Positions 1-9,800 of a stretch of 64,000 nucleotides of DNA are shown piece by piece (positions within the stretch are counted from its first letter, which is position 1; each line of letters begins with the position of its first letter). Both the position numbers and the translations under genes were made by a program. This DNA comes from Clostridiaceae bacterium (GTDB lineage Bacteria > Bacillota > Clostridia > Lachnospirales > Lachnospiraceae), in the NCBI GenBank assembly GCA_910575435.1, contig CAJTGI010000009.1, forward strand, positions 95,516-159,515, in the 5' to 3' direction. The notes under the pieces were generated by a model. It saw only the letters and a list, made by a program, of their open reading frames with translations, had not been told where the DNA came from and did no database searches.

Positions 1-38
1 TAAACTGCCCGGATTTATTATAAGGGGACAAAGGGGCT

Positions 39-58
39 ATCGGTTAATACCGATTTTT
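39..58 (+). terminator. Small hairpin with T-run
   Basis: Arms ATCGGT (39-44) and ACCGAT (49-54) enclose a 4-nt loop and are followed by TTTTT. It may terminate a + strand transcript from before the window. The stem is only 6 bp, so this is tentative. The rest of 1-144 shows nothing else. Confidence 0.35.
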
Positions 59-144
59 AAACTCTAGAGAGACTTTCAAATTTTGTGTAAACTCAAAAAC
101 TGATATAAGATACATTGATAGTTACAAAGAGCAGGGCCGAAAAT

Positions 145-635
145 CTAGGTTCTGCTCTTGCCTGTATTATACAGGCATTTTTTTGGAGTCCCTATAAATT
201 TTAAACCACACTTTTCGATTACTTTGCCCGATGCAAGATTTGGCTCAGCGTGGCGTGCGCGAAAATGTGTCACGCCAAATTCCCTGCGGACATAGTCCAT
301 CATGGCTTTCGCCGCTTCTGTGGCATAGCCATTTCCCCAACAGTCATAGCGTAATTGTAGCCAAATCTCCAATACTCCATATGGTTGTCCGGGCATATAT
401 CTCCACTGCCAATCAATCTACCGTCTGAAATACGTTCTAAGCCAAAATGGTATATACTGGAATCCTCTGCGGCAGATGCAAGTCACTCTCTTACCTGTTG
501 GATGTTTGTGTAAGTTGGATAGTTCATATAACGTGTCACTCTTTCATCACTGGCCCATTCGTAAACCGCATCGGCATCGCTGAACGATAGGGGGCGAAGT
601 GAGAGGCGTTCTGTGTTTATTACAATATGATGCAC
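145..635 (-). pseudogene. GNAT-family N-acetyltransferase, disrupted
   Basis: The minus strand encodes a recognisable GNAT protein in pieces. From a GTG at 635 with an AAAGGAG ribosome-binding site, the frame begins VHHIVINTERLSLRPLS, typical of RimJ-like acetyltransferases. A TGA then falls where Trp is expected after QQVRE. Further on, the reading frame must shift in the stretch MEYWRFGYN to LRYDCWGNGYATEA to recover the acetyl-CoA-binding motif (Q/R-x-x-G-x-G/A equivalent GNGYATEA) and the C-terminal half, open from 396 to 145. One nonsense mutation and one frameshift make an active product unlikely. The substrate is unknown. Confidence 0.8.
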
Positions 636-674
636 TATATGCTCCTTTCCATTATTTCAATGGTACACAAATAA

Positions 675-717
675 TGGTGTTGGGGTCAACATACCTTTTC
701 TTTTGATCCCAACATCA
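675..717. repeat. 13-bp inverted repeat
   Basis: Arms at 675-687 and 705-717 pair over 13 positions with two G-T wobbles and a 17-nt loop. It lies between the GNAT remnant and the next minus-strand gene. No T-run follows on either strand, so a terminator is possible but not clear. Confidence 0.4.
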
Positions 718-777
718 TTATCGTATCATAATAGCACACATGCGTCTAATTAACTTTTTTCCTCTGTAAAATAATAA

Positions 778-1194
778 TTAATCCAGAAGTTTGAAAAGCT
801 CGGTGGAAAAGTGACTGCTAACCTTGTATAGACCGTCCAATTCTTTATTATCAGATATCACGGTAAGTTCTCCCTCTAATATGCCAAGTTCCATTACGGA
901 ATCATCAAATTGAAGGCTGACGGAAAAATGTCCGTCTCTTTCGCTGTTCTTGCGGGAATCTTTTTCGAGATGCTCGCCTGCCAGCAGGGCGAAGACTTGA
1001 TCCATTTTTCTTCCCGGATGGATGTTCTTTTCTTTATCGGCAACCCAATAGGTTATTTGGCTTAATTCCTTTTTACGCTGGGATGTAAAAAGGGTGTTGT
1101 TGTATTCAATCTTGGGAAGCGTGAAATAATATATTCCTCCAATTAAAATGACTGTTGCTATGATTGCAATTCCTGCGAACGTCAACTTCTTCAT
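778..1194 (-). CDS. Membrane-anchored extracytoplasmic protein, unknown function
   Basis: This 138-residue protein starts MKKLTFAG and has one hydrophobic segment at about residues 5-26 with no lipobox Cys and no obvious signal-peptidase site, so it is probably an N-terminally anchored protein with an extracellular tail. The remaining 110 residues are charged and soluble, with no motif I recognise. The start is supported by AAAGGATG about 8 nt upstream. It is separated by about 90 bp from the next gene upstream on the same strand and may be co-transcribed with it. The surrounding DNA is AT-rich. Confidence 0.6.
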   Translation of the reverse strand: MKKLTFAGIAIIATVILIGGIYYFTLPKIEYNNTLFTSQRKKELSQITYWVADKEKNIHPGRKMDQVFALLAGEHLEKDSRKNSERDGHFSVSLQFDDSVMELGILEGELTVISDNKELDGLYKVSSHFSTELFKLLD

Positions 1195-1281
1195 AAATTA
1201 GTTTTCATCCTTTCTTATAATACCCTGCACGGAGGCAACGTGCACTAATCTAACTTCATAACTAAATGACACCACCCACAA

Positions 1282-1929
1282 TTAACGACATATTTCTTTA
1301 ATTCGTTGTTTAATCTCCCTCTTTCCTAATAACTGTTCTTTTTCCCCTTCGTAAATATGGTAATTTTTTCTGTTGGAGTTAAAACGGTATTCTGAAAAGC
1401 AACTACAGGTTCTCCTATAACTTCCCTTTTCAAAAACGCTATCTCCATTTTCTTCATTTATTCCAAGAATTATTTGTTCTCCTTTTTTATGTAAACCCAT
1501 GCCATCTCCACACACCTCTATCAATCCTGTTTTTTCTTTATCAATATACTGATATCCTTCCATAACATAAACATTAATACTTTCCCCTGCTTCTATGTCT
1601 CCCCGCACTGTTTCATCCACCTTAACTGTCAGTTTGCTCCATGGAAATCCTTGGTATTCATAATATTTAATATCCTGAACATCCCCAACAATAATCGCAT
1701 CTGATTGATTAATATAGTTTTCCATTACTGGATTATATAGCATGCACGATGCCTCTAGGTTATTTAATTCTAATGTTTGCTTTTCACATACTTTACTTTT
1801 ATCATAAGCAACGGACAGCAATTTGTGGCTGTTTACTTTAGTACTAACTTCTTTTCTGTATATATTAAAAAATAAAATCGTTGAAAAGAAAGCAATTAAA
1901 ATAAACGTAAAATAAATACCTTTTTTCAT
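1282..1929 (-). CDS. Membrane-anchored extracytoplasmic protein (paralogue of 1931-2581)
   Basis: This 215-residue protein has an N-terminal hydrophobic segment at residues 5-22 (YFTFILIAFFSTILFF) followed by an extracytoplasmic domain. The middle contains a pattern IIVGDVQDIKYYEY...LTVKVDETVRGDI, which matches in layout the upstream protein (IIYGSVLEVKDFLF...ITVRVEKSIYGGL), so both probably carry the same beta-rich domain. Cysteines at about 48, 62, 140, 174 and 176 could form disulfides outside the cell. It starts one base after the neighbouring gene's stop, so the two form an operon with the metzincin remnant upstream. Function unknown. Confidence 0.65.
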   Translation of the reverse strand: MKKGIYFTFILIAFFSTILFFNIYRKEVSTKVNSHKLLSVAYDKSKVCEKQTLELNNLEASCMLYNPVMENYINQSDAIIVGDVQDIKYYEYQGFPWSKLTVKVDETVRGDIEAGESINVYVMEGYQYIDKEKTGLIEVCGDGMGLHKKGEQIILGINEENGDSVFEKGSYRRTCSCFSEYRFNSNRKNYHIYEGEKEQLLGKREIKQRIKEICR

Positions 1930-1930
1930 G

Positions 1931-2581
1931 CTATTTCTCCTTTAACCATTTCTGTTTTTTCCAATAAGTAATCGCTTCTTTCTTAGAAGTTATTTTTTCG
2001 ATTCCTGGCGCATTTTCTGCCATACAGTAGCCATGATATGCATCACGATGCATATTTCCTATCGTAATGAATTTATTCTGACCCGATATTATTTTACTTG
2101 GCCTATCTTTTACAATAAAAATCCCCTTTCCGCCAGAAGAAATATCTCTATTGCTCATCCAATTCCATTTTCGCAAAATCCTGACTTCCTGTTTGTCCTT
2201 TAATCCTCCATAAATACTTTTTTCCACTCTAACTGTGATGGTATGGCAAGAATAGGTGTGCTTCTCTTTTTTAAATAAGAAATCCTTCACCTCCAAAACA
2301 CTTCCATATATGATGAATTTACAACTGTTTCCAAATAACTCATCTTCTGTGTAGTTTGGTTCATCCATGTAACACAATTCAGGATTTACTTTTTTTTCAT
2401 AGTGATCGTTATAGGAATCCCCTTCCTGAAAGGAAGATACCTGTAATGTTTCATGTGGAACAATGCTCGCCCACACATATGTGCCACGCATGTTGAGATA
2501 GATGTAACCATATATCAGTCCGAAAATTAAGGCAACAACTCCCAATATGAAAATAAATGCTTTTTTCTTTTTATGTTTCAT
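1931..2581 (-). CDS. Membrane-anchored extracytoplasmic protein (paralogue of 1282-1929)
   Basis: I place the start at the ATG at 2581 (MKHKKKKAFIF), which lies 8 nt from a GGAGG. Two upstream starts are too close to that site or lack one. The 216-residue product has a Lys-rich N-terminus, one membrane segment (about residues 6-26) and an extracytoplasmic domain sharing the IxxGxVxxxK ... VRVExSxxG layout with the downstream gene. The gene begins next to the end of the metzincin remnant, which suggests co-transcription. No family name is recognised. Confidence 0.65.
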   Translation of the reverse strand: MKHKKKKAFIFILGVVALIFGLIYGYIYLNMRGTYVWASIVPHETLQVSSFQEGDSYNDHYEKKVNPELCYMDEPNYTEDELFGNSCKFIIYGSVLEVKDFLFKKEKHTYSCHTITVRVEKSIYGGLKDKQEVRILRKWNWMSNRDISSGGKGIFIVKDRPSKIISGQNKFITIGNMHRDAYHGYCMAENAPGIEKITSKKEAITYWKKQKWLKEK

Positions 2582-2598
2582 TTTCATCTCCTCCCCAA

Positions 2599-2985
2599 TC
2601 AACAAATTGAATAAACATGATGTGCCATTTTTACATCAGTTCTTTGCGGCAATGTCACCTTAATTTCTTTCATGTAGTTATACATGATGCTTTGGGTATT
2701 GCAAACTCTATGTGATAATCCAAGGGCATGACCTAATTCATGTGCTGCTACTCGTTGAATGTATCCCTTCTCTTCATCTAAACTTACTACTGCTTTCGCA
2801 TATTTAGAAGTCAGCATCCCTTTTTTATTGACAGTTATTTGCCCGCCTCCCACTTGGAAAAAGCGAGTAAATCCTAAAACCCCCTTTTCTAAAATGCTCG
2901 ACTGAACAGATATTTGTTCATTGTTTGTCTGATGCGATAGATAAAAATATTTGCTACTACTTGTATTTTCTTCTTTGTTCCCCTA
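2599..2985 (-). pseudogene. Metzincin (matrixin-like M10) metalloprotease, 5' truncated
   Basis: The C-terminal part contains AAHELGHALGLSHR, the full zinc motif HExxHxxGxxH, followed by a Met-turn candidate SIMYNYM, which is diagnostic of metzincin peptidases. The open frame continues upstream of the first GTG (2853) to an in-frame TAG near 2986 and still reads as protein (KYFYLSHQ, VLGFTRFFQVGGG) but has no start codon or signal peptide. The gene has therefore lost its N-terminus, or starts at the GTG as an unusually short 84-residue catalytic fragment. It is the first member of the three-gene group ending at 1282. Confidence 0.7.
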
Positions 2986-3048
2986 ACATTCATGTCAAAT
3001 GCCTATTGTATTCTTTAGATTTTGCCAACCTGCTTTATATATAAGAGA

Positions 3049-3075
3049 TATGTAAAAAGTTGCACTTTTTACATA
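3049..3075. repeat. Perfect 12-bp inverted repeat
   Basis: Arms TATGTAAAAAGT (3049-3060) and ACTTTTTACATA (3064-3075) flank TGC. It lies in the divergent gap between the minus-strand group and addB, 125 bp before addB, just upstream of a TATAAT-like hexamer at 3088-3093. It may be an operator or a bidirectional terminator. Nothing else is visible in 2986-3200. Confidence 0.55.
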
Positions 3076-3200
3076 AATACCGTAACATATAATATAAAAG
3101 AAGTAAAGAAAAAGGAAGAGCAATTCGTAGTATCAGTTGGCAGCAAAATACTTTTTGTCACCACATCATTGATATAAATGGGAAAGGAATGTGATTTAAG

Positions 3201-6200
3201 ATGTCATTGCAATTTATTTTGGGAGGCTCGGGATGTGGGAAGACGTATTATGCCCAGCATTTCATTTCCCAGGAGGCGGCTTATTTTCCGCAGAGACAAT
3301 ATATTTTTCTGGTGCCGGAGCAGTTTACCATGCAGACTCAGAAGGAGCTGATCAGCATCAGCGAATCCAAGGGCATTATGAATATTGACGTGCAGAGTTT
3401 CGTGCGCCTTGCCTTTCGGGTGTTCGAGGAGACGGGTGCGGGAAATCTTCCGGTGCTGGATGATATGGGCAAGACCATGGTGCTGAAGAAGGTGCTGGCC
3501 CAGATGGAGGGGGAGTTGGATTATTTTGGTAGAAATATTCACAAGGCGGGGTATGTGCAGGAGATCAAGTCCTTTCTGTCAGAACTGTACCAGTATGGGA
3601 TTGACGAGGAGACGCTGTCGGAGATGATTGCCAGTGCGAAAAGGCAGCCGCTGCTGGTGCGGAAATTGCAGGATATGCAGAAGATTTACCGGGGATTTTC
3701 AGATTATCTGGAGGAGCATTTCATTACTTCGGAGGAAGTTCTCACGGTGCTTGCCGGGGTGACGGAGGAGTCGGGGATTCTGCGGGACAGCGTGGTTTGC
3801 CTGGATGGGTTTACGGGGTTTACCCCCACGCAGTACCAGTTTATTGAGCGGCTTCTTTCCATTGCCAGGAAGGTGTATGTCACGGTGACCATTGACAAGG
3901 GCGTGAGCATCGTGAAGCCGGGGGCGAAGCATGGGCTTTTTTATATGAGCCAGCAGACGATTTATCGATTGAGGAAGATGGCGCAGGCTCACGGGATTGA
4001 GGTTTGTTCTGAAATCTGGACGGGAGAGACGCCGCAGGAGACGAGGTTTTTCGAGGCGCCGGGTATTTGCCAGTTGGAGCGGGGGCTGTTTCGATATCCC
4101 ATGGAGGAGTACGGGGAGGAACCTCATGATATTTCTCTACATATTATGAGGCAGCCGGAGCAGGAAGTGGAGTTTGTGGCGGAGCAGATTCGGGGGCTTT
4201 TGCTGGAGGGGGAGGCCAGATATCGGGATATTGCGGTAATTACTGGGGATTTGGGCGTGTACGGCGCACTGGCGGGGGAGATCTTGGAGCGGGCGCAGAT
4301 TCCTTATTTCGTGGATCAGAAGAAGGGGATTGAGGAACATCCTTTTGTGGAATTGATTCAGCAGACCATTGATATTTTTCTGTCGAATTTCCAAACGGAA
4401 AAGGTGATGGCCTTTGAGAAGAATGTCTTTTCCCATGTGACGCTGGAGCAGGGTGACTTGCTAGAGAATTTTCTGCGGGCGACGGGCATTCGGGGCTATA
4501 AGAAATGGCAGGAGATGTGGAAGACGGAAAATGTTTTTTATCTGGGCAGGAATGGGGGGGATTCTGAAAAGGCTGGGAAGGAGAGGCAGCAGGAAATTCA
4601 TCTGATGCTGGATGCTGCCAGGCAGGAGACGCTGGACCAGCTGGGGGAGTTGTATGAAGCGGTGGGAAGGGGTAGGCATTCCGTGAGGGAATATGCCACT
4701 GCTTTCTGCGAATGGATGGAGGGGGAGAAATATTATGAGAAAATTATGAGACTGGCAGAGGAGTTCGACGCACAGGGGGAGCGGACGCTGCAGTGGGAGT
4801 ACCAGCAACTGTATGGCATCGTGCTGGGCGTGTTCGACAGGCTTGTGGAACTTCTGGGGGAGGAGGAAATGGACTTGCGGGAGTTTCAGGAGATTCTCAC
4901 TACGGGATTTTCTGAGGCCAGGGTGGGGCTGATCCCGCCGGGGGTAGACCAGGTGGTGATCGGGGATATGAATAGAACCCGACTTGCCCATGTGAAGTAT
5001 CTCTTCTTCCTGGGGATGAATGATGGAAATATTCCTGCCTCTGGCGGGGGCGGCGGCGTGATTTCCGATTCGGAGAGATTATTTCTGGCAGAGGAGGAGT
5101 ATGAGCTGGCACCCACTCTGCGGGAGAAGATTTATACGGAGCAGTTTTATTTGTACTTGAACCTGACCAAGCCTTCCCGCCATCTGTACCTGACTTATTG
5201 CGAGACGGGAAATGACGGCAAGGGGAGGAATCCTGCCTATATCATAGACCGGATCAGGCATATGTATCCGAAGCTGATCCCGGTGGTGGAAGAGAATCGC
5301 CAGGATGACAGTTTCCTTCTGGGCAATTCTCAGGGAGCGGATTATCTGATTCGGGGGTTGCGGGATAGGAATTTCCGGGGAGAGAAGTGGCGGGAGATTT
5401 ATCGCTATTACCGGGAGGATGATTCTCGGAGGAATAAGGTGGACAGGCTGGTGGATGCGGCGTTTTACCGGGAGGATAAGACCATGCTATCCAAGGAGGT
5501 GGCGAGGACATTGTATCAGGAGATCCTTACGGGCAGCACCTCTCAGTTTGAGCAATATGCCGCTTGCGCCTTTGCTTATTTTATGCGGTATGGACTGAAA
5601 TTAAGGGAGCGGCAGGAGCATCAGGTGGCCTTTTTTGATATAGGAAATATTGTGCATCGCGCATTGGAATTGTATACCAGAGATATGATTTCACGAGGGG
5701 AAGATTGGGGAGACATTTCAGAGAAGGAGCAGAAGTCCAGGGGGGATCAGTGCGTCTTGCGGGCAGTGGAGGAGTACAGGAATGATTTGCTCCATCACAC
5801 GGAGCGAGATGCCTATCTCATTACCAGGCTCCAGAGGATCTTGAGGCGGACAATCTGGGCGATTACGAAACAGATGGAGCGGGGGCAGTTTGCTACGGTG
5901 GAGAGTGAGATTTCCTTTGAGGTGATGCACCGCACGAAAGGGGAGGGTGAAGAAGGCGGACTGCTTCGATTGGTGGGAAAGATTGACAGGACGGACCAGA
6001 TGGAAGAGGGCGACAGGTCGTATATTAAAATCGTAGATTATAAGACGGGAAAGAAGAACCTTTCCCTGTCAGATTTGTATTATGGGTTGCAGATGCAGCT
6101 TCTGGTGTACTTGAAGGCTGGCGTGGACCAGGAGAGGCGGGATGGCAGAGGAAAGAAATTGGTGATTCCCGCCGGGGTGCTTTACTATCACATTGACGAT

Positions 6201-6680
6201 CCCATGGTGGAGGGAAAGGGCGAGAAGGAGGACATTGAGCGGCAGATTTTAAGGGAACTGCGCATGGATGGACTGCTGAATGAGGACGATTCGATTCTGC
6301 CTTCGATGGATGATACCCTAGCGGGGGAGCAGGGGCTGGCGGCCAATGCCAGTTCTGTCATTATGCCCATTGCCACCAATAAGGATGGCAGTTTGAAGAA
6401 GGCTTCTAAGGCAGTGACTACGGGAGATTTTGAGGATTTGATGACATTTACGGAGGAGAAGCTTAGGTCGATTCGGGATGAGATTATGGCGGGACATGCC
6501 GAGGTGAATCCTTATCGAAAGATGGACAGCAGCGGGGAAAATGCCTGTGCATACTGCGCTTTTCGGGGAATTTGCCGATTTGATGGGAAACTGCCGGGCA
6601 ATGAATACCGGATGATAGAGAAGTTGAGCGATGATGATGTGCTTCGGAAAGTGCGGGAAAAAGGCAAAAAGATTTTCTAG
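3201..6680 (+). CDS. addB: Helicase-exonuclease AddAB, AddB subunit
   Basis: AddB works with AddA as the cytoplasmic helicase-nuclease that resects double-strand breaks and hands ssDNA to RecA; it replaces RecBCD in Bacillota. The 1159-residue length fits the family. Residues 8-15 (GGSGCGKT) form the Walker A motif. The C-terminal nuclease domain shows GKIDR at about 928 and DYKTGK at about 946. The four iron-sulfur Cys are visible: one at about 789 (YAACAFAYF) and three at about 1115-1124 (CAYCAFRGIC), which in characterised AddB proteins bind a [4Fe-4S] cluster that staples the nuclease fold. addA follows 135 bp downstream. Confidence 0.97.
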   Translation: MSLQFILGGSGCGKTYYAQHFISQEAAYFPQRQYIFLVPEQFTMQTQKELISISESKGIMNIDVQSFVRLAFRVFEETGAGNLPVLDDMGKTMVLKKVLAQMEGELDYFGRNIHKAGYVQEIKSFLSELYQYGIDEETLSEMIASAKRQPLLVRKLQDMQKIYRGFSDYLEEHFITSEEVLTVLAGVTEESGILRDSVVCLDGFTGFTPTQYQFIERLLSIARKVYVTVTIDKGVSIVKPGAKHGLFYMSQQTIYRLRKMAQAHGIEVCSEIWTGETPQETRFFEAPGICQLERGLFRYPMEEYGEEPHDISLHIMRQPEQEVEFVAEQIRGLLLEGEARYRDIAVITGDLGVYGALAGEILERAQIPYFVDQKKGIEEHPFVELIQQTIDIFLSNFQTEKVMAFEKNVFSHVTLEQGDLLENFLRATGIRGYKKWQEMWKTENVFYLGRNGGDSEKAGKERQQEIHLMLDAARQETLDQLGELYEAVGRGRHSVREYATAFCEWMEGEKYYEKIMRLAEEFDAQGERTLQWEYQQLYGIVLGVFDRLVELLGEEEMDLREFQEILTTGFSEARVGLIPPGVDQVVIGDMNRTRLAHVKYLFFLGMNDGNIPASGGGGGVISDSERLFLAEEEYELAPTLREKIYTEQFYLYLNLTKPSRHLYLTYCETGNDGKGRNPAYIIDRIRHMYPKLIPVVEENRQDDSFLLGNSQGADYLIRGLRDRNFRGEKWREIYRYYREDDSRRNKVDRLVDAAFYREDKTMLSKEVARTLYQEILTGSTSQFEQYAACAFAYFMRYGLKLRERQEHQVAFFDIGNIVHRALELYTRDMISRGEDWGDISEKEQKSRGDQCVLRAVEEYRNDLLHHTERDAYLITRLQRILRRTIWAITKQMERGQFATVESEISFEVMHRTKGEGEEGGLLRLVGKIDRTDQMEEGDRSYIKIVDYKTGKKNLSLSDLYYGLQMQLLVYLKAGVDQERRDGRGKKLVIPAGVLYYHIDDPMVEGKGEKEDIERQILRELRMDGLLNEDDSILPSMDDTLAGEQGLAANASSVIMPIATNKDGSLKKASKAVTTGDFEDLMTFTEEKLRSIRDEIMAGHAEVNPYRKMDSSGENACAYCAFRGICRFDGKLPGNEYRMIEKLSDDDVLRKVREKGKKIF

Positions 6681-6815
6681 GTCAGGCAATTGCGGCTGGC
6701 AAGAAAATCTAAAGTTTTGCCTATTTGCAAAGCAGTGTTCGTGCCAGCGAAACCGACATGTTTGGAGATATGAATAATATTCTTGCGGGAAGAAAAAGAA
6801 GAAAGAGGTGAAGGG

Positions 6816-9800
6816 ATGGGTAAGCCACAGTGGACGAAGGAGCAAGAGGATGTAATTTCCTTGCGGGATAAAAATATTTTGGTTTCGGCGGCAGCAGGCT
6901 CGGGAAAGACGGCGGTGCTGGTGGAGAGGATTATTGCCAAGATTAGCAGGGATGAGTCTCCCTGCGACATTGACCGACTTCTGGTGGTGACTTTCACTAA
7001 GGCGGCGGCATCGGAGATGCGCGGCCGAATTGGGTCGGCTTTGGAGGAGCGTTTGCAGGAGGAGCCGGAAAATGACCATATTGCCAGGCAGGCCAGTCTG
7101 CTTCACAGCGCGCAGATTACCACGATTGATAGTTTTTGCCAGTGGATCTTGCGGAATTATTTTCATGTGATTGATTTGGACCCGGTGTATCGGGTGGGTG
7201 ACGAGACGGATTTGGGGATGATGAAGCAAGAGATATTGGAGGAACTTTTGGAGGAGAAGTATCTCCATGCCCGGGAGGAGGGAGACGAAAGATTTCTGAA
7301 TTTTACGAATATCTTTTCCCCAGGACGGACGGATAAAAGTTTGGAAGATGTGGTGCTGACGCTGTATGAAAAGTCTACCAGCTATCCATTTCCTGAGGAG
7401 TGGGTTGGCGGTCTCGGAGAGATTTATGCTTCTACAGCAGTAGAAGAGATGGAGGAGAGCCAGTGGATGCAGGAACTTCTAGCCTATGTGAAGCGATGTG
7501 CCGGCGAGTATGCTGGAATGGCGAGGGAGGCATTGGCGTTGTGCCAGGAGGAAGGCGGGCCGGAGCCATATCAGGAAGCGGTGGCCTCGGACGTGGAGTT
7601 TTTGGAAAGATTGGTAGCGGCGGAGACTTATTGCCAGTGGGAGGAGCTGCTGGCGGGGTTTGAGGCGATGAAGCTGAAGGCAATTCGGGGGAAGAAGGCG
7701 GAAGCGGTGTCTCCGGAGAAGAAGGGGAGAGTCCAGTCTCTTCGGGAGGGCTATCTGAAAAAGGGCATTCTGGATTTGCGCAAGAAATTTTTCTTTCAGC
7801 ATCCGGAGGCAATGCTTTCTGACATGATGCAGATGCGGGAGCCGGTGGAGGAATTGATTTCTCTGACATTGGAGTTTGGGAGGGCGTACTCGGCAAAAAA
7901 GCGGGAGGAGCAGATTTTGGACTTCTCGGATATGGAGCATCTTGCCCTGCAGATTCTGACGGAGCGGGGGGAGGATGGAGGCGTGACGCCCAGCGAGACG
8001 GCAAAGGAGCTGCAGCAGTATTTTGATGAGATTATGACGGACGAGTATCAGGACAGCAATGAGGTGCAGGAGCTTCTTCTCACCAGTCTGTGCGGCCCGG
8101 AGGGGGAGAAGCCATTTCTCTTCATGGTGGGGGATGTGAAGCAGAGCATCTATAAATTCCGCATGGCAAAGCCGGAAATCTTTTTGCATAAATATGGGAT
8201 CTTTTCTCCGGAAGAGGGGGAGGACCGCCGCATTGATCTGAGCATGAATTTCCGCAGCAGGGCGGGGGTTTTGGAGAGTGCCAACTGGATTTTTGAAAGC
8301 GTCATGCAGGAGGGGCTTGGGGGCATCCGTTATGATGAGGCGGCAAGGCTGGTGCCTGGGATGGTTTTTGATGCCTGCGATCATCCTGCCGGGGGAAAGA
8401 CGGAACTTGTACTAATAGAGCAGAAAAGCGAGGATGTTACTCTGGAGAGGAAGTCTTTGGAGGCGGCAGTCATTGGGGAGAAAATACGTGGCATGGTGCA
8501 GGGGGATGATCCGCTGTATGTGCAGGGAAAGCATGGATATCGCCCGGTGTCCTATGGGGATGTGGCCATACTTCTGCGCAGCGTCACGGGCTGGGCGGAG
8601 GAGTTTGTGGGGGTTCTGAATGATATGGGTATCCCTGCTTTTGCCGATACCCGCACGGGGTACTTTGATTCCTTGGAAGTGGAGACTATCTTAAATTTTC
8701 TCCATGTCATTGATAATCCCAGACAGGATATCCCTCTGGCAGCAGTGCTGCGCTCCTGTCTGGGAGAACTGACGGATGAGGAGCTGGCCTGGATTGGGAC
8801 GATGGAGGGGGATTTGAATTATCTGGACCAGGTGGAAGCCTATCTGGAAAATGGGGAGAATGATGCCCTGCGGGAAAAACTGGGGCTTTTTATGGATCGA
8901 TTGCATGGCTACCGCAGTTATGGCGGCACCCATTCTGTGTATGAACTGTTGCGAAAGATCTATGACGAGACGGGGTATTACCAGTATATGTCTGCCATGC
9001 CCTCCGGGGAGAAGCGTCGGGCTAATTTAGATATTTTATTGCAGCAGTCTCTGGAGTTTGCCCGCAATGGGCACCGGGGCATTTATGGCTTTGCTAGATA
9101 TATTGAGAGCCTGCAGAAATCGGAGGTGGATTTTGGGGAGGCCGTGGTGGACGGGGAGAATGCCAATGCGGTGCGGATTATGACCATTCATAAGAGCAAG
9201 GGGCTGGAGTTTCCTGTGGTTTTCGTGGCGGGCATGGGCAAGAGGTTTAATCTGATGGATGCCAGAAAGAGCACGGTGATTGACAGCGAATTTGGGGTGG
9301 GCTGCGATTTTGTGGATCTGGATTTGCGGGTCAAGCAGCCCACCCTTGCGAAGAAGTTTGTTGCCAACCAGGTGGTGCTGGGCACTCTGGCGGAGGAAAT
9401 CAGGGTGCTTTACGTGGCATTGACTAGGGCGAAGGAGAAATTGTTCATTACAGGTACGGCCTCTGATGTGGAGAAGAAAGTGGAAGGATGGGCAGAGCGG
9501 GGAGGAAATATGGACTTTTCAGCCCTTAGCGGCGCCCAGACGTATCTGGACTGGATTGCCCCGGTGGTGCTTGGGCGGAGGGGAGTCTTGGAGGATCAGG
9601 ATGAATTATTTCGGGTGGAGGTTCTCTGCCCGGAGGATGCTGTCACGGCAGAGGTGGAGGAGCAGAAGAGGGAGCTGTCGCTCTGCCGGGAGTTAAGGGA
9701 GATGGATACGGCGAATGTGTTTGATGAGGAGATGCGGGAGGCATTGGAGCGTCAGGGAAATTATCGCTATCCCTACCAATCCGAGGCAGAATTGCCGGTG

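Noticed and set aside
7432..8004. 190-residue Pro/Ser-rich minus ORF
   Set aside because: Antisense shadow of addA.
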